Source: a virus
Virus record (IMG/VR): IMGVR_UViG_3300042527_000112
Span: 1 to 26,633 of that record
Length of the DNA stretch: 26,633 bases
Reading direction: 5' to 3' (one strand)
Made by a program: the position numbers and the translations under genes. This document shows, piece by piece, positions 1 through 7,463 of this stretch (the first letter of the stretch is position 1; each line of letters opens with the position of its first letter). The notes under the pieces are model-generated. The model was given only the letters and a program-made list of their open reading frames with translations, was not told the origin of the DNA and ran no database searches.

Positions 1-497
1 GTCCACGTGGTTCCATCCTCGCTAGTTTCGTATACAAAATTGTATGTCGATGTACCATAGGAATTAAACCCCACCTGGTAGATTCGCTGAGGCGCGGAAT
101 ACCCGGCACCAAAAAAGTTTGCGCCGATTGTGGACGTGGCGTAGGTGTCTAGGTTGTCGTCAAACAAATTTCCGGCGTTGGCGTTGTTTGTTGGGATGGC
201 CTGGGAGATGGCCGGCGTGATTATATAGCGCCAGTTTGCCTCTCGAACGTCGATGGTGCCGGGCGGCAGCGTGATGATCGTTTGATTGGCCACGGTGCCG
301 AGCAGCTTGTTTTCCAGCATCCACAGGTTCACGCCGCGGTTGGACATGTTCTGCAGGATGTAAAACAGCGCCTGCTTGCCCGCGTCAATGTACTGTGACG
401 TCTGCTCCTCGGCGGGCTTGCCAGCCTCCCGGAATGCGTACTCGATTAGTTGACCAACGTTTATTTTTGTCTGGTTGGTCGTGCCTGAATAGGCCAT
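1..497 (-). CDS. Virion connector/adaptor-like protein with discoidin-like domain (partial, cut by window edge)
   Basis: An open frame starts at an ATG at 497, preceded by a GGGAG-type ribosome site that overlaps the end of the upstream gene, and runs off the left edge after 165 residues with no stop. Residues 13-62 look helical (VGQLIEYAFREAGKPAEE, then a second helix ending in NLWMLE). This resembles the helical N-terminus of head-tail adaptor proteins such as P22 gp4-like and T7 gp11-like families. From about residue 108 the style changes to a beta domain (FDDNLDTYAT, then YETSEDGTTW at the edge) that resembles F5/8 type C (discoidin) carbohydrate-binding domains. The family assignment is inferred from pattern only. 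Position after the lysis genes and before the unseen remainder of the structural region fits a connector or tail protein. Confidence 0.7.
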   Translation of the reverse strand, partial: MAYSGTTNQTKINVGQLIEYAFREAGKPAEEQTSQYIDAGKQALFYILQNMSNRGVNLWMLENKLLGTVANQTIITLPPGTIDVREANWRYIITPAISQAIPTNNANAGNLFDDNLDTYATSTIGANFFGAGYSAPQRIYQVGFNSYGTSTYNFVYETSEDGTTW

Positions 498-500
498 GGA

Positions 501-680
501 TTATCTCCCGCGGCCAGATGCCCGCTTAGGTGCAGAAGACTTAACGCGCTCCGGTAGGTTTTTCTTTGCCGGGCCGGCCTGCACAAACTCCTTGCCGACC
601 TTCTTGGGTATGCCGATGTTGCTCTTTCCGGCCGCCGCCGCGTACATGGCCCGCTGCTGGGCCTTTGATTCGATAGGCAT
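501..680 (-). CDS. Small basic protein, DUF3008-like (59 aa)
   Basis: A 59-residue frame starts [20 protein letters not shown] and ends in a Lys/Arg-rich tail (SGRGR). The start ATG (680-678) overlaps the stop of the upstream gene as TAATG, so it is almost certainly translated by coupling. The N-terminal SKAQQR-(A)M segment followed by a basic Pro/Lys region is a pattern I associate with the DUF3008 family of small phage and bacterial proteins. The function is unknown. Its high charge and pairing with the Lys-rich gene upstream suggest nucleic-acid or virion association, which is inference. Confidence 0.8.
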   Translation of the reverse strand: MPIESKAQQRAMYAAAAGKSNIGIPKKVGKEFVQAGPAKKNLPERVKSSAPKRASGRGR

Positions 681-1240
681 TAAATTCTTCCCCCCATTGC
701 CCGGCCCACTGCACGAATGCCGCGGATTAGATCCTCCTCCGCGCCCATGGGATAGGCGCCGCCCATGCCGCCGGTGGCCTGCGCGGCCCCCATGCCGCCC
801 TGAGAGCTCTGCGCCGCCTGTGCGGCCTGCTCTAAGAGCGTGGCGTTCATGTCGGACTGCTTACCCGCGCGCATGGTGCCGACAGAGCTGCCGTCTGCGT
901 ACTTTTTAGGTTCCTTTGATTTTTTGGCTGCCGGACCCTTAGCAGCCGGAGTCTTTTTTACGTCACCGCCATTTTTCATGGGGTTGCACACGCCGCCGGT
1001 CTTAAACTTATTGACCACGCCGCCTGTTTTCTTGACGCGCCGGCCGCCCTTAAGCTTGAGCTCGGTCTTCTCCTCGCCCTTATGCTTGGCCGCCTCGTGC
1101 TGGCGCACGCCCTTTTTGACCACCTCTTTGTCCATCGCGACATCTTCGTGGTCTTCTTTTTTCTTGCGCGAAACATAGCCGCCCTCTTTGTAGCAGCCGA
1201 TGTCCGACTTCATCTTTGGGTTAGCCTTAAAGCCTTCCAT
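680..1240 (-). CDS. Lys/Gly-rich phage protein of unknown function (186 aa)
   Basis: It starts at the ATG at 1240 with a strong ribosome site (AGGAAAGGA, about 7 bases upstream). The protein is very basic and low-complexity: an N-terminal [18 protein letters not shown] segment, then repeated GG-basic blocks ([25 protein letters not shown]), a Lys/Ala/Pro-rich middle, and a Gln/Ala/Met/Gly-rich C-terminus ending GRAMGGRI. I recall similar KSDIG and KKGG proteins in uncultured aquatic phages but no assigned function. It is the first gene after the promoter-like element at 1272-1283 and is coupled by TAATG to the 59-residue basic gene. A packaged DNA-binding or ejection role would fit the composition, but that is inference. 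Confidence 0.85.
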   Translation of the reverse strand: MEGFKANPKMKSDIGCYKEGGYVSRKKKEDHEDVAMDKEVVKKGVRQHEAAKHKGEEKTELKLKGGRRVKKTGGVVNKFKTGGVCNPMKNGGDVKKTPAAKGPAAKKSKEPKKYADGSSVGTMRAGKQSDMNATLLEQAAQAAQSSQGGMGAAQATGGMGGAYPMGAEEDLIRGIRAVGRAMGGRI

Positions 1241-1271
1241 TTTGTGGTCCTTTCCTGTTGGTGGTTCTGTT

Positions 1272-1283
1272 ACTACTTATGCA
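1272..1283 (-). promoter_or_regulatory. Conserved element TGCATAAGTAGT (site A), promoter-like
   Basis: The coding strand reads TTTTTTGCATAAGTAGT, overlapping the last codons of the lysozyme gene (its final codons and stop are TTT GCA TAA) and ending 31 bases before the ATG of the Lys-rich gene. The same 12-base word occurs at 15634-15645, and with one change at 24371-24382, each time just upstream of the first gene of a module. No shared -35 box is visible, so this looks more like a phage-specific promoter or activator site than a host sigma-70 promoter. Confidence 0.55.
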
Positions 1284-1783
1284 AAAAATAGGGAAATTTC
1301 TGCCTTGCGGCGCCTTACCAAACCCGGCAGTTCCCTGCCTCCGCCCTTGGTGTACATCATAAAACCCTCTGCAATTTTTTCTAGCGGCTCGTCTCTAATT
1401 ATCCGCTGCCGTAGCGTAGACCTCTGAAACCCGCCTACGCCGATGTTGTAGCTAAGAGCGACACAAGCTTCAAATAGGCCTTGACGCCCAGATAGATTAG
1501 GGGCAAGTCGAAGAACACCGCGCTCAAAACTGCCGAGGAGATTCTTGAAGCGCTCCTCCAGCTCGGAGCGCGACCACTGTCGATTGTGTTCTGGTGCAAG
1601 GGGAAACTCCTTACGAATCATCCCGGTGTAGTTTTCTGTGCGGACCATCGGCAGTTTGATCTGCTCCTGGTGTAGTACCTCGCCCCACCCCACGCTCCAA
1701 AGATGGGCCGGGCAGAGGTAGGGTTTGTCACGATACCCCTCGAACTGGTGCATCAGGTGGATGCCCCGCTCCGACGTTTTCAT
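1277..1783 (-). CDS. Lysozyme/endolysin, glycoside hydrolase family 24 type (168 aa)
   Basis: This is a muramidase that cuts peptidoglycan at host lysis. The N-terminal catalytic stretch FEGYRDKPYLCPAHLWSVGWG matches the phage lysozyme pattern E-8aa-D/C-5aa-T: E15, eight residues, C24, five residues, then S30. The nucleophile position is therefore Cys (as in P22-type enzymes) and the usual Thr is Ser. The C-terminal ALSYNIGVGGFQRSTLRQRI and RRRKAEISLF segments are typical of the family, and the length is normal. There is no signal peptide or SAR segment at the N-terminus, so export should depend on the holin encoded just upstream. The start overlaps the holin stop as ATGA. Confidence 0.93.
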   Translation of the reverse strand: MKTSERGIHLMHQFEGYRDKPYLCPAHLWSVGWGEVLHQEQIKLPMVRTENYTGMIRKEFPLAPEHNRQWSRSELEERFKNLLGSFERGVLRLAPNLSGRQGLFEACVALSYNIGVGGFQRSTLRQRIIRDEPLEKIAEGFMMYTKGGGRELPGLVRRRKAEISLFFA

Positions 1784-2262
1784 TTCTTAAACGACTGAGA
1801 CCCGAACCAAAACGCGATCACGGATGAGAAAATAATTGCGCTGTCCTCGTCCCAGAGTATTGACATGGCCTGATCAAACGGCACGCCGGTCTTCCACGCG
1901 TAGAAGAACCCGAAGATGTTTACAAAGAGCAGCATGGAGAACATGCCGTAGGTAATGACCGGCCGCACTGAGGCCCGCATGTTAACCACCCACTGAGAGG
2001 CGCCCTTGCCAATCTCTATGTCGTGTGAATAGAGCGCCTGACGCTCCTGGACCGCTGTCTGCATCGCCACCTGCTCGGTGCGGATCTCCTCGACCCGGGC
2101 CTGGGCCGCAAACCCCAGCTGCATCATCTGCAGCTCGCGCGCGGTTTGCATCTGGGCCAGCTCCAGCTCATGGGCCTTATCCGACCGATCCTGGAAGAAA
2201 TCTAAGACCTTGGGCAGGCCGCCCATCAAGAATGATACCAGGGTAGATAGTAGTGTAATCAT
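1780..2262 (-). CDS. Holin-like protein, 3-TM type (160 aa)
   Basis: An N-terminal hydrophobic helix (about residues 1-16) is followed by a long charged coiled-coil segment (about 24-80) and two further hydrophobic segments (about 102-122, ITYGMFSMLLFVNIFGFFYA, and 138-155, IIFSSVIAFWFG). The layout and the NMRASVRPVITY stretch resemble the 3-TM holin family first described for gene transfer agent release. The start is taken at the ATG at 2262, which overlaps the upstream stop as TGATG; a GTG one codon earlier (2265) is the alternative. It sits directly before the lysozyme with an ATGA overlap, which supports a lysis role. It would form the pore that lets the cytoplasmic lysozyme through the inner membrane. 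Confidence 0.8.
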   Translation of the reverse strand: MITLLSTLVSFLMGGLPKVLDFFQDRSDKAHELELAQMQTARELQMMQLGFAAQARVEEIRTEQVAMQTAVQERQALYSHDIEIGKGASQWVVNMRASVRPVITYGMFSMLLFVNIFGFFYAWKTGVPFDQAMSILWDEDSAIIFSSVIAFWFGSQSFKK

Positions 2263-2720
2263 CACCAGACCTTTGTTAACTTAAGAATCGCATAAATAAC
2301 TAGGGACAATAGTCCAAGAATTAGCCACTCGTTTCTGGAGGCCTGTCGATCTGAGTTAAAGGCCTGGTCCAGCTCCTTGCGCTCCTTGCGTAGCCGAACC
2401 TCTAGAGCCTGTACCTCCTCTATCGCCCGCCTTCCAAACTCTTTTTCAATCTCTTTAAACGCGAGGTCTTTGTTTTTCTTTATGTTGTACAGCACGCGGT
2501 ACTCATTGATTGCGTCTATGTACATCATGTCACCGCGGCGCTGTACCTCTTGCTGCTTTTTACGCCACGCCACCCTAGCAAGCGCCTCCTCATCTAAGAA
2601 GGCATTTACCTCCTTGGCGGTTTCTTTTATTTCCTTACCGGCGCGAATTGCCTCCTTAATTCCGCCTAGTGCGGACTGAACAACCTGCGACGGATTTGTT
2701 GGATCCGATAGTTGCGGCAA
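2262..2720 (-). CDS. Coiled-coil protein with C-terminal membrane anchor, lysis cassette (152 aa)
   Basis: The gene appears to start at a TTG (2720) preceded by GGAG seven bases upstream. The nearby ATG is out of frame, so the TTG is preferred. The protein is mostly charged helix (about residues 20-125, with KEIKETAKEV and EVRLRKERKEL heptad-like stretches) and ends in one hydrophobic segment (NEWLILGLLSLVIYAILKL) followed by a short basic tail, which is a tail-anchored topology. It overlaps the holin-like gene by TGATG. I do not recognise the family. An accessory holin, antiholin or spanin-like role is plausible from context only. There is no lipobox, which argues against an outer-membrane spanin. 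Confidence 0.75.
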   Translation of the reverse strand: MPQLSDPTNPSQVVQSALGGIKEAIRAGKEIKETAKEVNAFLDEEALARVAWRKKQQEVQRRGDMMYIDAINEYRVLYNIKKNKDLAFKEIEKEFGRRAIEEVQALEVRLRKERKELDQAFNSDRQASRNEWLILGLLSLVIYAILKLTKVW

Positions 2721-2744
2721 GGTGATGCTCCATTTTTGTAATTA

Positions 2745-2966
2745 TTATTTGTCTACCTTGTCCTCGAGCTTGTCGAAGATTCGGGTCAACATGGCCTTGA
2801 TCTCGTCAATGTCGCGCTTGTAGTCGTCCTTGGTGACGTACAGGAGCGGCATCTCGGAGATGCGGTCCTCGATGCGGATGATTGACTTTGACAGGCTGTT
2901 TAACACCCACCCGCCAAAAAATCCTGCAACGCCAAACGATATGTTAATTAAGCTCTGCGCGTCCAT
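2745..2966 (-). CDS. Small membrane protein, possible holin/antiholin (73 aa)
   Basis: One N-terminal hydrophobic segment (about residues 7-25, INISFGVAGFFGGWVLNSL) is followed by a charged amphipathic tail (YVTKDDYKRDIDEIKAMLTRIFDKLEDK) that should form a short coiled coil. Small one-segment proteins with such tails are common at the head of phage lysis cassettes, often annotated as holin-like. The ATG at 2966 follows the previous stop by two bases, and the ribosome site is weak, so coupling is likely. The specific role is inferred from position and topology. Confidence 0.75.
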   Translation of the reverse strand: MDAQSLINISFGVAGFFGGWVLNSLSKSIIRIEDRISEMPLLYVTKDDYKRDIDEIKAMLTRIFDKLEDKVDK

Positions 2967-2968
2967 TT

Positions 2969-3496
2969 TTATACGCTTACAGCTGTTATCAGTTGTTCAA
3001 CGGTTGTACAGGCAGCAATCGCGGCTTCTTTAGCGGCGCAGTCAGAAATAATCTTAGCCCGTGCGGCGGCCACATCGGCGGGAATATCTACCCCGCGCTC
3101 GGCCTTGCGGATCACCATCCAGTCGGTTTGGGCGAGTTGGGAGTTAGCTGCGGCCTTGATTTGGGCGATCCACTGAGACTTTAGCCCCTTGGTGACTACC
3201 TGCTCGGCGGTGTCTTCCATCTGCTGGGTGTCGCGGTTATAGGTCTTGACGTACAGGGGTGTGCCGTCTTCTTTAACCTCTGGCCGATCATTTAACAGCT
3301 TTGGATTGTTTACGCCCCAGTAGAACCGCTGGTCGTACCACGGCTCATTTGCCTCAAAGGGATCTGGGTCGTTGGTCTCAACCACGCCAAGTTTTGCCCT
3401 GATCGCTGGGTTAAGCAGGTTTTCATATCGAACCCCGTCTGCACGGAAATACTCCCTGCGGATGTTGACGGGCTGTCCGTTAATTAAATAAGCCAT
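2969..3496 (-). CDS. Tail fibre assembly chaperone-like protein (175 aa)
   Basis: It starts at the ATG at 3496 with a good ribosome site (CGGAG). The C-terminal half holds a helical region with AQTDWMVIRKAERGVDIPA, where a TDW-containing motif precedes a short helix, as seen in phage tail-fibre assembly/DUF4376-type proteins. The N-terminal half (NGQPVNIRREYFRADGVRYENLLNP and a later FYWGVNNPKLL) resembles the client-facing domain of those proteins. It follows directly after the 812-residue adhesin, the usual order for a fibre and its dedicated chaperone. It would help fold or trimerise the fibre and not remain in the virion (family knowledge). Confidence 0.72.
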   Translation of the reverse strand: MAYLINGQPVNIRREYFRADGVRYENLLNPAIRAKLGVVETNDPDPFEANEPWYDQRFYWGVNNPKLLNDRPEVKEDGTPLYVKTYNRDTQQMEDTAEQVVTKGLKSQWIAQIKAAANSQLAQTDWMVIRKAERGVDIPADVAAARAKIISDCAAKEAAIAACTTVEQLITAVSV

Positions 3497-3507
3497 GTAT
3501 TTCTCCG

Positions 3508-5946
3508 TTATCGTGCGAGAGTATATTTAAAGGGGAACTCAGCGAAGGCGGCGTAGATGTAGGTTGTCCCGCTTCCATTTACACCGCCATTAGTTCCACG
3601 AAGTTTAAAGCCGTTAGATAAAAAGTCTGTGTTTCTTGTTGCGCTATCCACTTGTTCTGCATCCGATGTATTAGGAAATAATTGATCGTTCACAGTATTG
3701 AACGGACTTCTAGCAGCATCTTCAACTTGCCAAGAATCAACAACAGTTGACGGTTTGATCAACACATACTCTGGCCTAAAGCCCGTGTATATGAAAGGCC
3801 CATCCGTAGAGCCATTACCCGTATATGAACCAAAGGCAGAGTAGCCAGCGACAGCGGCGAAGCAGTAGGCAATCATTGCATTGCCGGAACCGTTAGTTCC
3901 TTCGCTACTATTACCAACGGTAAATACCGCTGAAGTTGGGCTGGTGTTGTTCCAGAGATTTGTTCCAGTATACGCCGCACCAGTAGTGCTTAAAAACACG
4001 GCTTTAGTATTTCCTAAAGACGAATGGTAAACAACCCATTCACGAGCGCCGGACGTAGCAACCCTATCTTTAACAATTATCATGCTAGGTGTAGCACCAA
4101 GCCCGTGTCCTATGGTAGCGCCAGCAGTTGCGTTACCCGTATAAGTAACAATACTAAAGCCAGCAGTTGTATTTGCTCTTACTGTGCTTGCGATAGACGG
4201 CGTTGAGCCGTATTGGTTTACAGAAATGGTTTGGTTAGAGCCGCCAGCGTTCCAGTTCCATGCAACGTATGTTTGTGTGTTTACATTGCTATTGGTACTT
4301 CCTGTTGTGTTTGCGCCAAGCGAAAACCCATCAGTATTAAAAGCAGTTACAGTATCTGTGTTTGTTTCTTGCGCCGAAGTAGTATTACTAAACAACTGAC
4401 TGTTTACACCTCTAACAGCGTCTGTCAAAGTGTGCCATCCAACATTACTTCTATTTTTAATCCACACAAAATCCGGTTGAAATCCAACTCCTGTAATTGA
4501 CTGTGTGCCTGATGTTGGGTATCCGTTACCCGTATACAGCACCGCATTAAAGTAATCATTCGCTTGTGTCGTACTCGTAGCCCCGATAGTAGGCGTGGGC
4601 AGGTTAGTCGTACATAGTGCTTTGAAGCCTGACGGTGCGGTGTAGGCAAAGGGACGCTGGCCGAAGTTGAGCGTGTAAGTTCCGCTTGGCGCCCAAACCA
4701 TTGGTTTCCACTCTTTACCTATCAAATCCGAAAACGCAGTACCTTGGCTAGACCCATTTTTGTAAAACACAATGGTTCCAGCATCCATGTTAACTGCAAC
4801 ACCAATTATATCTCCATTACCCCAAGTTGCTCCATATGCAGATGTACTACCGTTATATTTACTTCCGTCTGATACGTAGTTTCTGGCTTGTGAACTCCAC
4901 GTGTTATCTGTTTTAATAAACGTAGAATCCATTAGTCCAACATAACCAGCAGATGATATTGCAGAAGCAACAGTTATCTCCCAATACCATTTTCCTGTTG
5001 TAAAAGAAAATGTGCCATATGATCCTGAATTATTCGATAACGCTACATCTAAGTTGCCATTAGTTGGCGTGTTGTAAGTAACATTAAGAGCATAAACTGG
5101 ACTGAGCGTACAGTAGTTACCACGCACCTCACCACCAGCACCTGTGTCTGTGCCGTACTGGGTTGGGCTGTCTACTAGGCTGTCATTACCATCGCCAGCA
5201 GTTACCGAGAAGTTATTAGGCGTCCAGTTGTTGCTGTTGCCTGATGTGTCCTTACCAAGCGTTGTGCTGGTAGTTCCTGAGTTATCGGCAAACTGTAACC
5301 AAAAGCCGTTAGTGCCGTATGTGCCGGTGTACTTAATTGGCTCCCATACGCCCGTGGCTGAGTTTGTCTGGCCAAATGAGGATGGGGTTAATGCTTGACC
5401 GTCGATGAAGTTGACTTCGGTCATGTAGCCATTGAAATTACCTGTTGGCATAAACTGGTTTGCGTATCTACCAATAAAATGCTGTAGGGCAGTATTAAAA
5501 AAAGGCGTAGCATTTTGCGACGGGTAATCAGACCCTGTAAACGTCTGTTGAACACCATTTACGTACATTTTTACCCGATTACTTGCGGTTGCTTGAGTAG
5601 TGTCAACCGCCAATACGATGTGATACCAAGCCGATACATCTCGAAAAACAGCGTTTGTTGTTAAACCACTACTACTATATGCACTAAAAAACAGCCTTAT
5701 TGTATCTCCTGAAAGAAATGCAAAAGAGTCTTCAGCGCCTCCGTTTTGAGCAGTCATAATTGACTGTAGCGTGCCTAATATACTGCGCTTAAGCCACACA
5801 GAAAAAGTAAAAATTTTCCCGTTAGTTGGAGTTCCAAGCGTCCTATTCAGATACGCAGAGTCAGCAGAGTTAAACCGCAGGCTGCGGCTGATCTGATAGC
5901 CTCCGCTTACAAAATTACCCAGCAGTAATTCTTGAGATCCGCTCAC
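3508..5946 (-). CDS. Large adhesin: LamG-like, SPRY-like and three DUF7483-type beta repeats (812 aa)
   Basis: A probable receptor-binding virion protein. Residues 19-195 look like a LamG/concanavalin-fold domain (FTFSVWLKRS, WYHIVLAVD, VKMYVNGVQQ, GYMTEVNFIDGQAL). Residues 300-448 look like a SPRY domain (GKWYWEITV, DIIGVAVNMDAGTIVFYKNG). Residues 468-802 are three beta repeats of about 100 residues, each opening with Y-T-G-N-G or similar, carrying a G-x-x-P-x-(x)-V-x-I-K core and ending in an aromatic YVAWNW/IAYCFA/YIYAAF strand. I associate these with the DUF7483 family (name from memory). The start is GTG (5946), overlapping the upstream stop as GTGA, with no better in-frame start. Base composition by eye is more AT-rich than the head genes, suggesting independent acquisition. 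Confidence 0.85.
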   Translation of the reverse strand: MSGSQELLLGNFVSGGYQISRSLRFNSADSAYLNRTLGTPTNGKIFTFSVWLKRSILGTLQSIMTAQNGGAEDSFAFLSGDTIRLFFSAYSSSGLTTNAVFRDVSAWYHIVLAVDTTQATASNRVKMYVNGVQQTFTGSDYPSQNATPFFNTALQHFIGRYANQFMPTGNFNGYMTEVNFIDGQALTPSSFGQTNSATGVWEPIKYTGTYGTNGFWLQFADNSGTTSTTLGKDTSGNSNNWTPNNFSVTAGDGNDSLVDSPTQYGTDTGAGGEVRGNYCTLSPVYALNVTYNTPTNGNLDVALSNNSGSYGTFSFTTGKWYWEITVASAISSAGYVGLMDSTFIKTDNTWSSQARNYVSDGSKYNGSTSAYGATWGNGDIIGVAVNMDAGTIVFYKNGSSQGTAFSDLIGKEWKPMVWAPSGTYTLNFGQRPFAYTAPSGFKALCTTNLPTPTIGATSTTQANDYFNAVLYTGNGYPTSGTQSITGVGFQPDFVWIKNRSNVGWHTLTDAVRGVNSQLFSNTTSAQETNTDTVTAFNTDGFSLGANTTGSTNSNVNTQTYVAWNWNAGGSNQTISVNQYGSTPSIASTVRANTTAGFSIVTYTGNATAGATIGHGLGATPSMIIVKDRVATSGAREWVVYHSSLGNTKAVFLSTTGAAYTGTNLWNNTSPTSAVFTVGNSSEGTNGSGNAMIAYCFAAVAGYSAFGSYTGNGSTDGPFIYTGFRPEYVLIKPSTVVDSWQVEDAARSPFNTVNDQLFPNTSDAEQVDSATRNTDFLSNGFKLRGTNGGVNGSGTTYIYAAFAEFPFKYTLAR
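3541..4545 (-). repeat. Triplet of ~100-residue beta repeats (A-B-C) in the 812-aa adhesin
   Basis: Residues 468-566 (A), 597-698 (B) and 705-802 (C) are diverged copies of one unit. B is closer to the B units of the 643-residue protein than to its own neighbours: both share YHS(S/A)LG-x-TK, TGTN-x-WN and SPTSAVFT/APTSSVFT. The copies are related at protein level, not as exact DNA repeats. Confidence 0.7.
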
Positions 5947-6431
5947 GACACGTTCCCTGTCACCACACAGACGGTTGAAGAAATAAACAGAATCGTAGCC
6001 ACGCCACGGGTAGCCAGGGTCATCGTGGCCTTATCCGAGTCCGTCCCGGCGATATAGGCGGTCGTAATCGAGCAGGTCATCGTGATGCCGGCTGAGGTGT
6101 TATTAAAGACTGAGACCACATCGCCCTCGGCAAAGGTGGCGTCGGGGATCGTAATCGACCCGCCGGAGCCTACCTGAACGTACTCGCCCACGTCTGCCGT
6201 CGTCAGGGTGTATGACCCTGTTTTTGTTCCGACGGGGGGAATGTTTAGATACCCCAGGGTAGATGTTAAAGACGGCAACGTGCAGGTTACGTTTGAGGCA
6301 AGCGATGAAGGCGCTGTCAGCTCAACGTAGTTAGTCCCGCTATCGGTGTCCTCGGCTAGCCGTACCCGGCCCTGGGTCGTTGACGTACCGTCTAGGGTTA
6401 TTAAGCCGTCGCCGTTAATAGTTGCTGCCAT
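5943..6431 (-). CDS. Small beta-rich virion/fibre-like protein (162 aa)
   Basis: It starts at the ATG at 6431 with a strong AGGAG site formed across the previous gene's stop. The N-terminus (ATINGDGLITLDGTSTTQG, then RVRLAEDTDSGTNYVELTAP) resembles phage fibre proteins that begin with a short shaft followed by an ASNVTCTLPSL segment. The remainder is Thr/Val/Ser-rich with strongly alternating beta character (TLTTADVGEYVQVGSGGSITIP, cupin-like or phage-spike-like by eye). No enzymatic motif is visible. It is coupled by GTGA to the 812-residue adhesin and may be its virion-proximal partner. The function is inferred from neighbours. Confidence 0.72.
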   Translation of the reverse strand: MAATINGDGLITLDGTSTTQGRVRLAEDTDSGTNYVELTAPSSLASNVTCTLPSLTSTLGYLNIPPVGTKTGSYTLTTADVGEYVQVGSGGSITIPDATFAEGDVVSVFNNTSAGITMTCSITTAYIAGTDSDKATMTLATRGVATILFISSTVCVVTGNVS

Positions 6432-6434
6432 GAT

Positions 6435-6692
6435 TTACTCCTGATATGGGAAACGGGCCTTGATCTCGGCCACCTTGTTTTGCCAATCTTGAACGGTTGC
6501 CTCGCCACGCTGGGCCTTGAAGAACAGGCTATCGGACTCAGCCTTATAAGCAGCCTCGCGGGCAGACTTCATCCTGGCGTTGTTTCGGTCTTTTTCACCG
6601 GCAGCCCAAGCAGCTTCTTCAGCATCGCGGGCGGCTTCCTCTTCGGCGGTAAACGGCACCGGGCCGTTAGAAGTCATGTGATGTCGTGCCAT
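6435..6692 (-). CDS. Small tail assembly chaperone-like protein (85 aa)
   Basis: An Ala/Glu-rich helical N-terminus (PFTAEEEAARDAEEAAWAAG) is followed by a C-terminal segment RGEATVQDWQNKVAEIKARF, a pattern I associate with short phage tail/fibre assembly proteins. The start is the ATG at 6692 with AAGGA upstream, two to nine bases after the fibre gene stop. It directly follows the 252-residue fibre-like protein, so it may be that protein's chaperone. There is no membrane segment and no catalytic motif. Confidence 0.7.
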   Translation of the reverse strand: MARHHMTSNGPVPFTAEEEAARDAEEAAWAAGEKDRNNARMKSAREAAYKAESDSLFFKAQRGEATVQDWQNKVAEIKARFPYQE

Positions 6693-6701
6693 GATTATTC
6701 C

Positions 6702-7460
6702 TTAGCTATTCTTAATACCGTAAAGACGGGCTGATCCAGACACAATATTTCCGCTAGAAAAATAAAACTTAACACCGGTTAATGCTTCAGCAGAGGCATA
6801 GTTTTGCGCCCAAAAACTACCCGATCCCATTGATGTGGTTGCGGCTGATGTAATACATAATGCTTGACCATAAATTGTTTTCCAAAGACTTGTTGATGCC
6901 GGATTTGATACATACATAATTGCATCTACATGTTCTCCAGCATCATTTCCCACATTAGGAAGTATGGTTACAGCAGAACCATTTTGTGCCGCGGTACTAT
7001 TAAAACCACCGCTACCACCAGTATTAGATAAATAATTTTCTGAAAATGCACGATAGTTTGTAGTTTGATAACTTCCGTTAATTTTCATTTCAAATCTAAT
7101 TGAAACATTATCTGTTTGAGCAACAAAACCACTAATTACTATCGCATAAACATCGTATGTACTACTAAAAGTAGTTTCTACATCTACGGTTGCGCTATTG
7201 CTTGCAGTTACCGTAGACAGATAAGTCCAAGCTCCGCCCGCTGGTGTAGCAAAACTTAGCGTTCCAGATCCGTTGGTCTGAAGCACTTGTCCGTTTGTTC
7301 CGTCTGTTGTTGGAAAAGTCAACCCATTAAGATTAACTCCAGACGAGCTTACTGTTACTTTGGTCGAACCGTTGGCCTGAAGTTGAAGCTGACCGGAGGC
7401 GTCTCCGGTGCTAACTAAACCGCCAGATCCGGTTGATAGTGCGTTTATGGTTGATGCCAT
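6702..7460 (-). CDS. Tail fibre/adhesin-like protein (252 aa)
   Basis: The N-terminus (GSGGLVSTGDASGQLQLQAN, then GSTKVTVSSSGVNLNG) is the Gly/Ser/Thr-rich anchor seen on many phage fibre and spike proteins and is related to that of the 190-residue protein at 9856. After a linker with TTDGTNGQVLQTNGSGTLSF the C-terminal 170 residues form a separate domain (WTYLSTVTASNSATVDVETTF, later VSIRFEMKINGS and VKFYFSSGNIVSGSARLYGI) with beta-sandwich character. The gene is visibly AT-rich relative to the head genes. It lies between two chaperone-like genes. Receptor or surface binding is the likely role, and the ligand is unknown. Confidence 0.78.
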   Translation of the reverse strand: MASTINALSTGSGGLVSTGDASGQLQLQANGSTKVTVSSSGVNLNGLTFPTTDGTNGQVLQTNGSGTLSFATPAGGAWTYLSTVTASNSATVDVETTFSSTYDVYAIVISGFVAQTDNVSIRFEMKINGSYQTTNYRAFSENYLSNTGGSGGFNSTAAQNGSAVTILPNVGNDAGEHVDAIMYVSNPASTSLWKTIYGQALCITSAATTSMGSGSFWAQNYASAEALTGVKFYFSSGNIVSGSARLYGIKNS

Positions 7461-7463
7461 GTC

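Noticed and set aside
496-1178. Plus-strand open frames opposite the basic genes
   Set aside because: Pro/Arg/Ser-rich antisense shadows of Lys/Gly-rich coding sequence, without ribosome sites.
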